Part shown: one piece after another, positions 8,965 through 18,423 of the stretch
Position numbering within the stretch: the stretch's first letter is position 1
Layout: each line of letters begins with the position of its first letter
NCBI RefSeq assembly: GCF_009870825.1
Contig: NZ_WTWY01000001.1
Coordinates: 868,001-932,000 of the forward strand
Length of the DNA: 64,000 nt
Direction of reading: 5' to 3'
Origin: Paenibacillus sp. USDA918EY
GTDB lineage: Bacteria; Bacillota; Bacilli; Paenibacillales; Paenibacillaceae
Made by a program: the position numbers and the translations under genes
Notes under the pieces: generated by a model
Database searches by the model: none
Seen by the model: only the letters and a program-made list of their open reading frames with translations
Told to the model about the DNA's origin: nothing

Positions 8965-9454
8965 TTCACGGGAAATAAGAAGACAGCCGATCATTGGACT
9001 GTCATATGCTTGGAGGAGGGTGTCCCAAACGCCGTATCATGGCTGCCGGGCACCCTCTTTGGGCAATCTATATCGCCACGAAGGACAATGCGTCCATCAC
9101 TACCCGCAGACTAGTGAAAGGCAAGTTAATCCCGGAAGTCGTTGGATAGTTCAAGGGAAAACAGGTTGTCGTCATCGGCACTAGCGTGCACAACCCGCCG
9201 CATACCGCTATAACCGCTTAAGGAGCGGCTATCTCCCGCCATTAGCGCCAAAGAGGGTGTTCAAATAGCTATGAAAATGGCTAAAAGGGCATTCTCTTTG
9301 CATTTGTACAACAAAAGAAGCCGTTTCTTAGGAAATGGAATGTTCGCGACAACCTGGCAGCCGATCTTGCGGCTGTCTTTTTTGTTTGGGATCAGGTCAC
9401 AAAATGGCCGGGTCATGATCCCGTCATTTTTGGGAAAAAACAGAAAATTCTTCG
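8965..9454. other. Intergenic region with inverted repeats and possible gene debris
   Basis: No intact gene is recognised here. A hairpin GAGGGTG(T)CCC / GGGCACCCTC spans 9017-9058. A perfect 12-base inverted repeat, CACCCTCTTTGG at 9051-9062 and CCAAAGAGGGTG at 9248-9259, encloses a stretch whose forward reading (about 9064-9215) looks protein-like (IATKDNASITTRRLVKG, then KGKQVVVIGTSVHNPP) but is broken by a TAG. A terminator follows at 9357. The short ORFs at 9261-9477 show no recognisable family or ribosome site. Confidence 0.5.
9357..9383 (+). terminator. Rho-independent terminator upstream of cysJ
   Basis: CAGCCG pairs with CGGCTG over a six-base loop and is followed after TC by TTTTTT. 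It insulates cysJ from upstream transcription. Confidence 0.7.
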
Positions 9455-9483
9455 TTGACCTCATGCGCGGGCTGTGATAGATT
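9455..9483 (+). promoter_or_regulatory. Sigma-A-type promoter of cysJI
   Basis: TTGACC, 17 bases, TAGATT. It lies about 70 bases upstream of the cysJ start, leaving room for a regulator site in the leader. Confidence 0.6.
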
Positions 9484-9555
9484 CAAGGAAGTATGATATT
9501 AAGTGGATAGACTTACTCGGAATTATTCAGCATAATGACGCGAGGTGGGATAGGG

Positions 9556-11382
9556 TTGGAGCTTCAAGTATCAAACAGTCCTTTTAATCAGGAGCAGACA
9601 GATCTATTGAACCGGCTGCTGCCGACGCTTACCGGAGCGCAGGCCAGCTGGCTGAGCGGTTATTTGACGGCGCTGCAGAGCACGGGAGGCATCGCGACGG
9701 CGGCACAGCCGCAGGCGGGGACGCCTGCTGCAGCGGTGTCGTCTACCGCCAGGGAAGTGACCATCCTTTTTGGTTCGCAGACAGGCAATTGCAGCGGACT
9801 AGCGAAAAAGTTATCCAAAAAGCTGACCGAACAGGGAGCCGTTGTCACGCTCTCATCCATGAGCGATTTCAAGCCGGCGAACCTGAAAAAGGTTCAAAAC
9901 CTTCTGATCGTGGTCAGCACGCACGGTGAAGGAGAGCCGCCGGACAACGCGATTTCCTTCCATGAATTTTTGCTTGGCAAGCGCGCTCCGAAACTGGACG
10001 GCGTCTCGTTTTCCGTGCTTGCGCTCGGCGACACGTCGTATGAATTTTTTTGCCAGACGGGGAAAGATTTCGATCAACGCCTGGAAGAGCTTGGCGCGAC
10101 CAGAATCGTCCCGCGCGTCGACTGCGACGTGGACTTCGACGAACCGGCAGCCGAGTGGATCGAAGACGTCACGCGCAAATTGGGCGAAGGAAACGCCCAG
10201 GCCGCTGCGGCAGTTTCATCCATCGGAGGGACGGCCTCAAACGAAACCGAATCGGAATTCTCGAGAACGAATCCGTTCCATGCCGAAATTCTGGAGAACC
10301 TTAATCTCAACGGACGCGGATCAGACCGCGAAACCCGGCATATGGAAATTTCGCTGGAAGGATCCGGGCTTCAATATGAACCGGGCGACAGCCTCGGCAT
10401 TTATCCGGAAAACCATCCTCAGCTGGTTGATGACCTCATCGCTGCCATGGACTGGAACCCGGAGGAATCGATCACGATCAACAAACAAGGGGATTTGCTG
10501 GCATTGCGGAAAGCGCTTCTGCGCCACTACGAAATTACGGTGCTGACAAAACCGCTGATCAAACAATTTGCAGAGATCGCTGCCAGTCCGGGGCTGAAGG
10601 AACTTGTAGAACCGGGACAGGAGCAAAAGCTGAAAGAATATATTGAAGAAAGGGATCTGCTTGATCTCGTGCAGGATTTTCAGCTGAAGGGCATTCCTGC
10701 CGCTAGCTTCACGAGCGTTTTGCGCAAGCTGCCGGCGCGGCTGTATTCCATCTCCAGCAGCCCGAAGGCAACGCCGGACGAGGTGCATATCACGGTTCGG
10801 GCCGTTCAATACGAGGCGCATGGGCGCAACCGGTACGGCGTGTGCTCGACGCAGCTTGCCGACAGGCTTCAGCCCGGTGATACGTTGCCGGTGTACATTC
10901 AACATAACCCGAATTTCAAGCTGCCGGCGAATCCGGACGCGCCTGTCATTATGATCGGACCCGGCACGGGCGTAGCCCCGTTCCGCGCGTTTTTGAGCGA
11001 GCGCGAGGAAACCGGGAGCGAGGGGAAATCCTGGCTCTTTTACGGCGATCAGCATTTCGCAACGGACTTCCTTTACCAAATCGAGTGGCAGCGCTGGCTG
11101 AAGGACGGCGTGCTTACCCGGATGGACGTTGCTTTTTCGAGGGACACCGATCAAAAAGTATATGTGCAGCACCGCATGCTCGAAAAAAGCAAGGAGCTTT
11201 ACGAATGGCTTCAAGAAGGGGCATACGTATACGTGTGCGGCGACGAAAAGAAAATGGCACATGACGTCCACGCCACCTTGGCGGCCATTCTGGAGCAGGA
11301 AGGCGGCCTGAGCGCGGAAGAAGCGGCGGATTATTTGCTTCGGATGCAGCAGGAGAAGCGTTATCAGCGGGACGTTTATTAA
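9556..11382 (+). CDS. cysJ: Assimilatory sulfite reductase (NADPH) flavoprotein subunit
   Basis: Passes electrons from NADPH through FAD and FMN to CysI for sulfite reduction to sulfide in cysteine synthesis. The 608-residue protein has a flavodoxin domain (FMN loop FGSQTGN at 72-78), the FAD motif RLYSISSSP, the NADPH motif GPGTGVAPFRAFL and the family C terminus RYQRDVY. The start is a TTG at 9556, after GAGGTGGGA. The reading MELQVSNSPFNQEQ matches the conserved N terminus of Bacillus CysJ; an upstream ATG at 9535 would add seven unsupported residues. Forms an operon with cysI 59 bases downstream. Confidence 0.96.
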   Translation: MELQVSNSPFNQEQTDLLNRLLPTLTGAQASWLSGYLTALQSTGGIATAAQPQAGTPAAAVSSTAREVTILFGSQTGNCSGLAKKLSKKLTEQGAVVTLSSMSDFKPANLKKVQNLLIVVSTHGEGEPPDNAISFHEFLLGKRAPKLDGVSFSVLALGDTSYEFFCQTGKDFDQRLEELGATRIVPRVDCDVDFDEPAAEWIEDVTRKLGEGNAQAAAAVSSIGGTASNETESEFSRTNPFHAEILENLNLNGRGSDRETRHMEISLEGSGLQYEPGDSLGIYPENHPQLVDDLIAAMDWNPEESITINKQGDLLALRKALLRHYEITVLTKPLIKQFAEIAASPGLKELVEPGQEQKLKEYIEERDLLDLVQDFQLKGIPAASFTSVLRKLPARLYSISSSPKATPDEVHITVRAVQYEAHGRNRYGVCSTQLADRLQPGDTLPVYIQHNPNFKLPANPDAPVIMIGPGTGVAPFRAFLSEREETGSEGKSWLFYGDQHFATDFLYQIEWQRWLKDGVLTRMDVAFSRDTDQKVYVQHRMLEKSKELYEWLQEGAYVYVCGDEKKMAHDVHATLAAILEQEGGLSAEEAADYLLRMQQEKRYQRDVY

Positions 11383-11441
11383 AAGGGAGCCGTATTGGCT
11401 CCTGCAAGCGAGCGTTCTAGACGAGAGGAGATGCGAGATAC

Positions 11442-13181
11442 ATGTCTGAAAACAATCTGTTGTCGAAGAACAGCGCCCCGCACAGCGACGTGGAAGATAT
11501 TAAACGCCGCAGCAACTATTTGCGGGGCAGCCTGACCGAAACGTTAAAGGATCCGATCACCGGATCGATTCCCGAGGACGATAACCGCCTGATGAAGCAT
11601 CATGGCAGCTATATGCAGGATGACCGGGATTTGCGCAACGAACGCCAGAAGCAAAAGCTCGAACCTGCATACCAGTTCATGCTGCGGGTGCGGGCATCGG
11701 GCGGCGTGGTCACGCCGGAGCAATGGCTCGTTTTGGACCGGATCGCCCAGCAGTATGCCAGCGGGTCGATTCGTCTAACGACGCGGCAATCGATCCAGTT
11801 TCACGGGATATTAAAATGGAATTTAAAAAACACGATCCGCGACGTCAACGAAACGCTGCTCACGACGCTGGCCGCCTGCGGCGACGTCAACCGCAACGTT
11901 ATGTGCAATCCGAACCCGCACCAGTCGGACCTTCATGCCGAGGTATATGAGTGGGCTTGCCGCATCAGCCGCCACCTCGACCCGAAAACGACGGCCTATC
12001 ACGAAATCTGGCTCGACGGGGAAAAGGTCGTGTCCAGCCAGAGCGAGGAAGAACAGGAGCCGATTTACGGGCGCGTGTATTTGCCGCGGAAATTCAAAAT
12101 CGGCATCGCCGTTCCGCCGTCCAATGACGTGGACGTCTTTTCGCAGGACCTCGGCCTGATCGCCATCGTGGAGAACGGTCGCCTGGCAGGTTTTAACGTT
12201 GCCGTCGGCGGCGGCATGGGGATGACGCATGGCGATCCGAAAACCTACCCGCAAATTTCCAAAGTCATCGGCTTCTGCACGCCGGAGCAGGTCATCGAGG
12301 TGGCCGAAAAAACGGTCACGATCCAACGCGATTACGGCGACCGTTCCGTCCGGAAGCATGCCCGGTTCAAGTATACGATCGATGACCGGGGTATCGGCTG
12401 GTTTACGGACGAACTGACTTCACGCCTTGGCTGGAAGCTGGAGGAGGCCAGACCGTTCCGCTTCGACAGCAACGGCGACCGTTACGGCTGGGTGAAAGGA
12501 AGCGGCGGCAGCTGGCATTTCACGCTGTTCATTCAAAACGGGCGCGTTAAAGACGAGGAGGACTACCCGCTGATGACGGGCCTTCGCGAAATCGCCAAGG
12601 TGCATAGCGGCGATTTTCGGATTACGCCGAACCAAAATCTGATCATTGCAAACGTCAAAACGCAAAGCAAGAAAAAAATCGAAGCCTTGATCGAGCAGTA
12701 CCGCTTGATGGACGGCGTCCGTTTTTCGGCGCTGCGCCGCAATTCCATGGCATGCGTAGCCCTTCCGACATGCGGGCTGGCCATGGCCGAATCCGAGCGT
12801 TATCTGCCGACGCTGCTTGGCAAAATCGAGGAGATCCTTTCGGAGACGGGACTTGGGGAAGAAGAGATCGTCATCCGCATGACCGGCTGCCCGAATGGAT
12901 GCGCCCGTCCGGCTTTGGCCGAACTGGCGTTTATCGGCAAAGCGCCCGGCAAATACAACATGTATTTGGGAGGCGGATTTGCCGGCGACCGGTTAAACAA
13001 GCTGTACAAGGAAAACATCGGGGAAAAGGAAATCCTCGATTCGCTCCGCCCGATCCTGGCCCGTTACGCGGAGGAACGGGAACCCGGCGAGCATTTTGGC
13101 GATTTCGTGATCCGTGCGGGTTATGTGCAGGAGGTTCGGGACGGACAGGAATTCCACGAACAGAATAGCGTCACGATTTAA
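11442..13181 (+). CDS. cysI: Assimilatory sulfite reductase (NADPH) hemoprotein beta subunit
   Basis: Catalytic subunit carrying siroheme and a 4Fe-4S cluster, 579 residues. The cluster ligands are Cys438 and Cys444 (CVALPTC) and Cys483 and Cys487 (TGCPNGC). The N-terminal part ([20 protein letters not shown]) and the ferredoxin-like halves are closely conserved with Bacillus CysI. GAGGAGAT lies upstream of the ATG. It completes the cysJI operon; a terminator follows at 13206. Confidence 0.97.
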   Translation: MSENNLLSKNSAPHSDVEDIKRRSNYLRGSLTETLKDPITGSIPEDDNRLMKHHGSYMQDDRDLRNERQKQKLEPAYQFMLRVRASGGVVTPEQWLVLDRIAQQYASGSIRLTTRQSIQFHGILKWNLKNTIRDVNETLLTTLAACGDVNRNVMCNPNPHQSDLHAEVYEWACRISRHLDPKTTAYHEIWLDGEKVVSSQSEEEQEPIYGRVYLPRKFKIGIAVPPSNDVDVFSQDLGLIAIVENGRLAGFNVAVGGGMGMTHGDPKTYPQISKVIGFCTPEQVIEVAEKTVTIQRDYGDRSVRKHARFKYTIDDRGIGWFTDELTSRLGWKLEEARPFRFDSNGDRYGWVKGSGGSWHFTLFIQNGRVKDEEDYPLMTGLREIAKVHSGDFRITPNQNLIIANVKTQSKKKIEALIEQYRLMDGVRFSALRRNSMACVALPTCGLAMAESERYLPTLLGKIEEILSETGLGEEEIVIRMTGCPNGCARPALAELAFIGKAPGKYNMYLGGGFAGDRLNKLYKENIGEKEILDSLRPILARYAEEREPGEHFGDFVIRAGYVQEVRDGQEFHEQNSVTI

Positions 13182-13205
13182 TTGAATATGAACAAACCAT
13201 TCGGC

Positions 13206-13242
13206 AAACCAATGACCTTGTGTTCGGGGGCATTGGTTTTTT
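13206..13242 (+). terminator. Terminator of cysJI
   Basis: AAACCAATG pairs with CATTGGTTT, and a T run overlaps the 3' arm. Confidence 0.85.
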
Positions 13243-13299
13243 GCCGTCTCCGTCCGGACAAGCCGCCTGAAAATTGTTGCGCTTTTTTGTTCCGGTTGT

Positions 13300-13329
13300 T
13301 TGAAACCGCGTCAGATTTTATGGTAAAAT
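13300..13329 (+). promoter_or_regulatory. Sigma-A-type promoter
   Basis: TTGAAA, 18 bases, TAAAAT, about 38 bases upstream of the small membrane protein at 13367. Confidence 0.55.
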
Positions 13330-13366
13330 CGATATATATGAAATTTTCACAAGAGGGAGGGATTGG

Positions 13367-13720
13367 ATGCAGGCACTCGGAAAAAAACTTCGTATGCTGT
13401 TGATCGTTCTGCTTGGCTGCATTCAGATGTTCACCTTTCCCGTTTCCTTTGAAGAGGAAGCATCCCCGACATATAACGGCGAAACCGAGACGGTTCATGG
13501 CCGAATCGATCCGCAAACCAAACCTGCCGTCCGCAAAAATCCTTCCTTGTTGCAAAGATTGATCCTGCTTGCATCGGCGCTGCCGGTCCTTTTCGTGATT
13601 CCGCTGCTGTTGCTGCTGCGTTTTCCTAAACCCCGTCTGCCTTTTAGTCCGATCATATTAATCCGCAAAAGATACCTTCTGCTATTACCCGTCAAATTTA
13701 CCTCGAGTTACGTGGCTTAA
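13367..13720 (+). CDS. Small hypothetical membrane protein
   Basis: The 117-residue product is preceded by GAGGGAGG and a plausible promoter, so it is probably a real gene. It has two hydrophobic segments, about residues 7-25 and 61-85, joined by a polar linker rich in Glu and Thr. The C terminus is basic (RFPKPR, ILIRKRY). The N-terminal segment could be a signal anchor. I recognise no family. It stands alone between cysJI and khtTU. Confidence 0.6.
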   Translation: MQALGKKLRMLLIVLLGCIQMFTFPVSFEEEASPTYNGETETVHGRIDPQTKPAVRKNPSLLQRLILLASALPVLFVIPLLLLLRFPKPRLPFSPIILIRKRYLLLLPVKFTSSYVA

Positions 13721-13914
13721 AATGCCTTCCTTGGAACGGTTTATTTCCGCATGCCGTCAATTCGTTTATGATGTACGTTTTGCGCGTTTCTTTTGGCTGT
13801 AACCGGGCAACGGTTTTCGGCGCAAAAAAAGAACGCATCCAAGACTTTTTGCTCAGTTTTAGATTATGTGAATAATTTCTCAAATTAAATATCGAATGTT
13901 CAGGAGGCCATTTT

Positions 13915-14412
13915 ATGATGGAAATTCGTGAATCTATTTTGCCGGGAATCGGGATGAAATATCAGATGGACACGGCCAGCGGCGACCGGATTGTGATCGT
14001 GATCCATGATGACGGAAGGCGCGAGCTGTACCATTTTTCGCAGGAGGATTACGATCAAAGCAGGCTGATGGCGACGCTTGAGGACCAGGAAGCCCGGCAG
14101 TTTGCCGCGCTGGTCGGAGGGATGGTCTACAAGCCGAAGCAGCTGGAAAGCGTGGAAATGGCTTTTGACGACCTTACGATCGAATGGTACAGAATCGAAC
14201 CCCACTTCGGATGCATCGGAAAAACGATCGGCGAGCTTCATATCCGGCAAAATTCCGGCGCATCGGTTATCGCGCTCATCGACAAGAACAAAGGAAACCA
14301 GGTCAATCCCGGTCCCGACGCGATGCTCAGGGCGGATGCCACGGTCGTGGCGGTCGGGGAAAGGGAGCAGCAGAAACGGTTCAAACAAATTCTTATGAAC
14401 GGAAGCGGGTGA
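13915..14412 (+). CDS. khtT: K+/H+ antiporter regulatory subunit KhtT
   Basis: Cytoplasmic regulator of a CPA2 K+/H+ antiporter. The 165-residue protein has the KhtT-type N-terminal domain (ILPGIGMKYQMDTASGDR) and a C-terminal RCK_C/TrkA-C ligand domain (residues about 75-160, GKTIGELHIRQNSGASVIAL), which in B. subtilis binds cyclic di-AMP. AGGAGG lies nine bases before the first of two adjacent ATGs. The next gene starts four bases after its stop, so the two are coupled as in khtSTU. No khtS is visible immediately upstream. Confidence 0.9.
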   Translation: MMEIRESILPGIGMKYQMDTASGDRIVIVIHDDGRRELYHFSQEDYDQSRLMATLEDQEARQFAALVGGMVYKPKQLESVEMAFDDLTIEWYRIEPHFGCIGKTIGELHIRQNSGASVIALIDKNKGNQVNPGPDAMLRADATVVAVGEREQQKRFKQILMNGSG

Positions 14413-14416
14413 TTCG

Positions 14417-15637
14417 ATGGAGCATTTGATCTTTGAAATCGGCTTGGCGCTCGGACTTATCGCACTTGGCGGACTGATTTCGGCGAAGCTGCGCTTCTCC
14501 GTCATTCCGTTTTATATATTGATCGGCATGGCCGTAGGTCCCCATGCGACGGAGCTGTGGCATTTTGATTTCCGGTTTATCGACAGCGCGCCGTTTATCG
14601 ACTTTATGGGAAGGATCGGCGTTTTGTTCCTGCTGTTTTACTTGGGGCTCGAATTTTCCGTCGGACGATTGGTCAAATCGGGAAAATCGATCGTGGTCGG
14701 CGGTTCGATTTACATCGGCATCAATTTTACGCTGGGACTGCTGCTTGGATTTTTAGGCGGTTTTCCTGTGGCGGAGGCGCTTGTCATCGCGGGGATCACG
14801 ACGATTTCGTCCAGCGCCATCGTGGCGAAAGTATTGGTTGATTTGAAAAGAACGGCCAATCCGGAAACGGAAATGATCCTTGGCATCACCATGTTTGAAG
14901 ACATTTTCCTTGCCGTGTATATCTCTATCCTTTCGGGTTTCGTTTTAAGCGATTCCAACTCGCTCGGGGGCGTGCTGTTGTCCGCGCTTATATCGCTCGG
15001 ATTTATGCTGGCGATTATTATTCTGGGAAGAAAAGCGGTCCCGCTCCTGAACAGGTGGCTACGAATCCGGTCGAACGAATTGTTTGGCCTGGTCATTTTC
15101 GGGGCGTTGTTCCTGATTGCCGGATTTTCCGAGACGATCCACGTCGCGGAAGCGATCGGGGCGCTGCTGGTCGGTTTGGTGCTTGCAGAAACGGAGCATG
15201 CCAAACGGATCGAGCATTTGATCATGCCGTTCCGGGATTTTTTCGGAGCCGTCTTTTTCTTCAGCTTCGGACTATCCATCGACCCGATGTCGCTTGGAGG
15301 AAACGCAATTTGGCTCGCGCTGGCGGCCGTCGTCATTACGTTTGCAGGGAATTTCAGCGCAGGGATGCTCGCCGGACGAACGGCGGATCTGTCCCCGAAA
15401 GCCTCCGCGAACATCGGACTGACCATTTTGTCGAGAGGGGAGTTTTCCATCATTCTGGCCAATTTGGGGAAGGATGGAGGGCTGATGGATATTTTGCAGC
15501 CGTTTTCGGCGATTTACGTCTTGATTTTGGCGATACTCGGTCCGATTTTGAGCAAACAATCCCCGCAAGTTTTCGCGTTTTTAAACCGTTGGTTCAAATT
15601 CAAAGACAGGCGGGTTCCGAAGGAAGAATCGCTTTAA
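14417..15637 (+). CDS. khtU: K+/H+ antiporter KhtU (CPA2 family)
   Basis: A 406-residue integral membrane antiporter of the monovalent cation:proton antiporter-2 family that exports K+ in exchange for protons, under KhtT control. About 12 hydrophobic segments are visible, including the family stretches GRIGVLFLLFYLGLEFSV, TTISSSAIVAKVLVDL and ILSRGEFSIILANLG. It ends with a short cytoplasmic tail without an RCK domain, as expected when the regulatory domain is the separate KhtT. Confidence 0.92.
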   Translation: MEHLIFEIGLALGLIALGGLISAKLRFSVIPFYILIGMAVGPHATELWHFDFRFIDSAPFIDFMGRIGVLFLLFYLGLEFSVGRLVKSGKSIVVGGSIYIGINFTLGLLLGFLGGFPVAEALVIAGITTISSSAIVAKVLVDLKRTANPETEMILGITMFEDIFLAVYISILSGFVLSDSNSLGGVLLSALISLGFMLAIIILGRKAVPLLNRWLRIRSNELFGLVIFGALFLIAGFSETIHVAEAIGALLVGLVLAETEHAKRIEHLIMPFRDFFGAVFFFSFGLSIDPMSLGGNAIWLALAAVVITFAGNFSAGMLAGRTADLSPKASANIGLTILSRGEFSIILANLGKDGGLMDILQPFSAIYVLILAILGPILSKQSPQVFAFLNRWFKFKDRRVPKEESL

Positions 15638-15691
15638 CCGGCCCCGGTGACATCTAGTCGTGACGCTTCCATATTTAAAGGAGGGAAGACG

Positions 15692-16543
15692 ATGCGTTCG
15701 AAGGGTATCGTTCAAGCCCGTTTCGGCGGGAAAACGGCTTTGCAATCCGTCGTCGGCGGCGTTGTCGCTTCGGCCGGCCTGGAACTGTTCCTGCATCCCC
15801 ACGAGCTGATCGCCGGCGGCATGACGGGTATTTCGGCACTCGTTTCTTTTCATACGGAAAAACAATTCGGCTTATTGCTGCTGTTGTTCAACCTTCCGCT
15901 GCTGCTTTTGTATTCGTTTCTGGGGCGCAAAACGGCGTTTCGTAGCGTGCTTCCGGGATTGCTTGCCTTTTCGGGCTCCGCCCTTCTGTTTGCGCCTCTG
16001 CCGGCGGTTAGCGGGGAACCGGTCATTGCGGCGCTGGCGGGCGGGTTCTGCCTCGGAATCGGAGCCGGGCTCGCGGTCAAATCGGGGGGACTCTTGGATT
16101 CGCTCGGTTTGGAACCTGGCGACCAGATTCGGCCGCGGATCATTATGTCTTCCAAGCTGAGTCCGAAACACGCGCTTGTGTTGTGCCATGCAGCCGTTTT
16201 GGTTTTGGCCGGCACGGCCATGGGCTGGGAGAGGACCTTGTATTCGGCGCTTGCCTGCATAGCAGCCTATGAAACATCGGCTTTCATGTTATGGGGCATG
16301 CGCAGAACGGTATGGGTGGCGGTTTCGCGCCCGGATGAGGTCAGGATTGAGGTAAGGAAAAAAATAAACCTGGACGGGGAACTCCTGACGGAATATGAAG
16401 GAGGAGACGCGGAAAAGCGGATTTTTTTAAGATACGCCGTGCATATTCTGGACGTTCCTCGTTTTAAAGCGGCCGTGAATCGATCGGACCCTGGGGCGGA
16501 AATGATATGGCTTCTTCCTTTTGAATTGAAGCGGAGGGCGTGA
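15692..16543 (+). CDS. YitT-family membrane protein with C-terminal DUF2179
   Basis: The 283-residue protein has four to five hydrophobic segments starting with the YitT-type ELFLHPHELIAGGMTGISAL, then a C-terminal soluble domain (about residues 205-283) ending VNRSDPGAEMIWLLP, typical of DUF2179. AAAGGAGGG precedes the ATG at 15692. It lies 54 bases after khtU and may be cotranscribed. The function of the family is not established. Confidence 0.82.
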   Translation: MRSKGIVQARFGGKTALQSVVGGVVASAGLELFLHPHELIAGGMTGISALVSFHTEKQFGLLLLLFNLPLLLLYSFLGRKTAFRSVLPGLLAFSGSALLFAPLPAVSGEPVIAALAGGFCLGIGAGLAVKSGGLLDSLGLEPGDQIRPRIIMSSKLSPKHALVLCHAAVLVLAGTAMGWERTLYSALACIAAYETSAFMLWGMRRTVWVAVSRPDEVRIEVRKKINLDGELLTEYEGGDAEKRIFLRYAVHILDVPRFKAAVNRSDPGAEMIWLLPFELKRRA

Positions 16544-16575
16544 ATTCCATCTTGGTTCCGTCTCCCGTTTGCGGC

Positions 16576-16608
16576 AAAGAACCCTGAAGATGCTTCAGGG
16601 TTCTTTGT
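16576..16608. terminator. Bidirectional terminator
   Basis: A perfect stem AAAGAACCCTGAAG / CTTCAGGGTTCTTT lies between the convergent YitT and AHSA1 genes. Confidence 0.9.
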
Positions 16609-16633
16609 CATTTGAAGAAAGAATATCTGCCGC

Positions 16634-17107
16634 CTAAATACAGCATAAATCGCCTTGACCGGACTCGACGGCGGTTTTTAAGCTGCCCAGCACCTGTTTC
16701 CACGCCTCGACGTGCCATGCTTTTGCCTGCTGCCATTCAGGCTCTTCTCCCCATCCGGAGTGGCACAGCTTGACCAAGGTGGAATCCCGGGCCGCGGGTT
16801 CCAGCAGAACCTCGACCGCCGTCAAAGCTCCGGGCATGTTCATGATGTTTGCAAACGGGTCCGGTCCTTTCCATTCGAAAACAAGCTTGCGGGGTTCCTC
16901 AAGGGTTAAAATTTTGCATTCCTTGGTGCTCATTCGTTCCTTGTTTGCCGGGTCAAAATAGAGCTCGTACCTGCCCCCCTCGAAAGGTTCGATAAAGGCT
17001 GAAGGGGCAAACCAAACCTCAACCCAGGACGGATCGGTCCATGCCTTCCATACGATCTCCTTTGATGCTTCGATATGTAATTCCTGCCTAATGGTCGCTA
17101 GTCCCAT
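16634..17107 (-). CDS. SRPBCC/AHSA1-domain protein
   Basis: The 157-residue protein has the START-like AHSA1 fold, with the N-terminal IEASKEIVWKAWTDPSWVEVWF and the C-terminal helix WHVEAWKQVLGSLKTAVES. Members bind hydrophobic ligands or act as Hsp90-activator-like proteins; the function here is unknown. GGGGGC lies eight bases before the ATG on the minus strand. It is probably cotranscribed with the AraC gene at 17176-17967, 68 bases upstream. Confidence 0.85.
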   Translation of the reverse strand: MGLATIRQELHIEASKEIVWKAWTDPSWVEVWFAPSAFIEPFEGGRYELYFDPANKERMSTKECKILTLEEPRKLVFEWKGPDPFANIMNMPGALTAVEVLLEPAARDSTLVKLCHSGWGEEPEWQQAKAWHVEAWKQVLGSLKTAVESGQGDLCCI

Positions 17108-17175
17108 GTTCTAAGCCCCCGATTTAAATTTTTTTATGCAGAAATTATAGCGGGAAGCGTATGTAGAAAAGTCTT

Positions 17176-17967
17176 CTACTTTGCTTTGTTTCTTTCTTTT
17201 TTCTCGAACAGAAGCAGGGGCAAATTTACGACGATCGGCGGATCGACCGCAAGCGGCTCCCGAAGCGAAATCGTAAGTTGCAGGCTGCTGTTCTCCGTAA
17301 CTTGGATCGGGTGAGGATATTTTCCGCGCAACGCATGGTTCAGTATGAAATAATCTTTCGGATTAAGGCTCCAAGGAATGCCTGCCGCCAAAGCATGATA
17401 CACTCCGGGCGGGACGTCGGTGAAAGTGCAGTTCCGGTTGCGGTTCATCGCTGTTCCGGCCACGGGCCTCTGGTCCGGAATGGGGCTTGGAAAGAAACCG
17501 ACGAAAACGATGCCGCGAAAAGAAGGCGGCGCTTCGATGCGGCAGCGGATTTGCTGCGTAGAAGAAGGATCGCCCGATTTTCCTTTTTCAGCTATCGGCT
17601 CCTGCAGTTCATATTGCCTGACGTAACTGGACAAGGGCTGGGCAAAAGCGCGAAACTTGCGGGGAGACATCCCGACGTTTTGCTTGAAGCGCGTGTGAAA
17701 AGAACCCGGACTACGGAATCCGATCGACAGCAAAATTTTCATAAGCAAGGAAGGATCCCGCAGCAGGGCCGATTTTCCGGCTTCCATCCGCAGGGCCGAC
17801 AAGTAATGGCGCGGGGAAATCCCGGTCGCTTGTTTAAATATCCTGGAAAAATGGAAGGGGCTGTATCCGACAATGGCCGCGAGCCGTTCGGACGTAACAT
17901 CTTCCTCCAAATGCTCCTTCATATACCCGATAGCCGCTTCCGCCGCCGCGATCTGTTCTTCATTCAT
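17176..17967 (-). CDS. AraC-family regulator with C-terminal effector domain
   Basis: The 263-residue protein has the AraC DNA-binding domain at its N terminus (residues about 8-105: LAAIVGYSPFHFSRIFKQATG) and a C-terminal region resembling the AraC effector-binding/GyrI-like fold (VYHALAAGIPWSL). This reversed order is like Rob or SoxS-GyrI proteins. The ATG at 17967 has GGAGAG eight bases upstream; a GTG nine bases earlier is less well placed. It may control the AHSA1 gene downstream. Confidence 0.8.
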   Translation of the reverse strand: MNEEQIAAAEAAIGYMKEHLEEDVTSERLAAIVGYSPFHFSRIFKQATGISPRHYLSALRMEAGKSALLRDPSLLMKILLSIGFRSPGSFHTRFKQNVGMSPRKFRAFAQPLSSYVRQYELQEPIAEKGKSGDPSSTQQIRCRIEAPPSFRGIVFVGFFPSPIPDQRPVAGTAMNRNRNCTFTDVPPGVYHALAAGIPWSLNPKDYFILNHALRGKYPHPIQVTENSSLQLTISLREPLAVDPPIVVNLPLLLFEKKERNKAK

Positions 17968-18157
17968 CGCAAACACTCTCCAATCCGGCCATTGAATTGC
18001 ACGACATCACATTCCTTTTATTGGTATCGTATCAAAATATAGCACCATCTTGCCAGACTTGGTTACATCGATATCTTGGGTATTATGCAAGCAAAGATGT
18101 GAAAAAACCACCAGTCCGTTCCATTAAGGCTCTACTACTCCGGCAGAATGGACAACT

Positions 18158-18316
18158 ATGAGATTCCTTAATAGTAGTGCTGGCGCCAAATATCCATCCG
18201 AGGGATCTAGATTAAACGATGATGTAAGGACTCATGGTTCAAAAATTGATACGGCTCACCGCAATGTATCTATGCACAATGTGCATTTTGACCGTAAGAT
18301 ATACATTAGAATATAA
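18158..18316 (+). pseudogene. Possible 3' remnant of an unidentified gene (52 codons)
   Basis: An open frame beginning MRFLNSSAGAKYPSEG and ending DRKIYIRI lies directly before a good terminator (18322). It has no convincing ribosome site. The frame stays open about 11 codons further upstream to a TAA. Composition (HGSKIDTAHRNVSMHNVHFD) looks protein-like but I recognise no family. It could be a small gene or the tail of a lost one. Confidence 0.35.
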
Positions 18317-18321
18317 AGACA

Positions 18322-18354
18322 AAACCACTCCTGATCCAATGGGAGTGGTTTCTT
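18322..18354 (+). terminator. Rho-independent terminator
   Basis: ACCACTCC pairs with GGAGTGGT over a ten-base loop, flanked by A and T tracts. It sits just behind the 52-codon frame. Confidence 0.75.
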
Positions 18355-18423
18355 AAATAGAACTCTTTTATTACACTAACGTTTACCGCTAGCTTAATGC
18401 AAATTGGCTGCTCGTTTCATTAG

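Noticed and set aside
9261..9477. Overlapping 67- and 68-codon frames on both strands before cysJ
   Set aside because: They mirror each other, cross a terminator and the cysJ promoter, and have no ribosome site or family resemblance.
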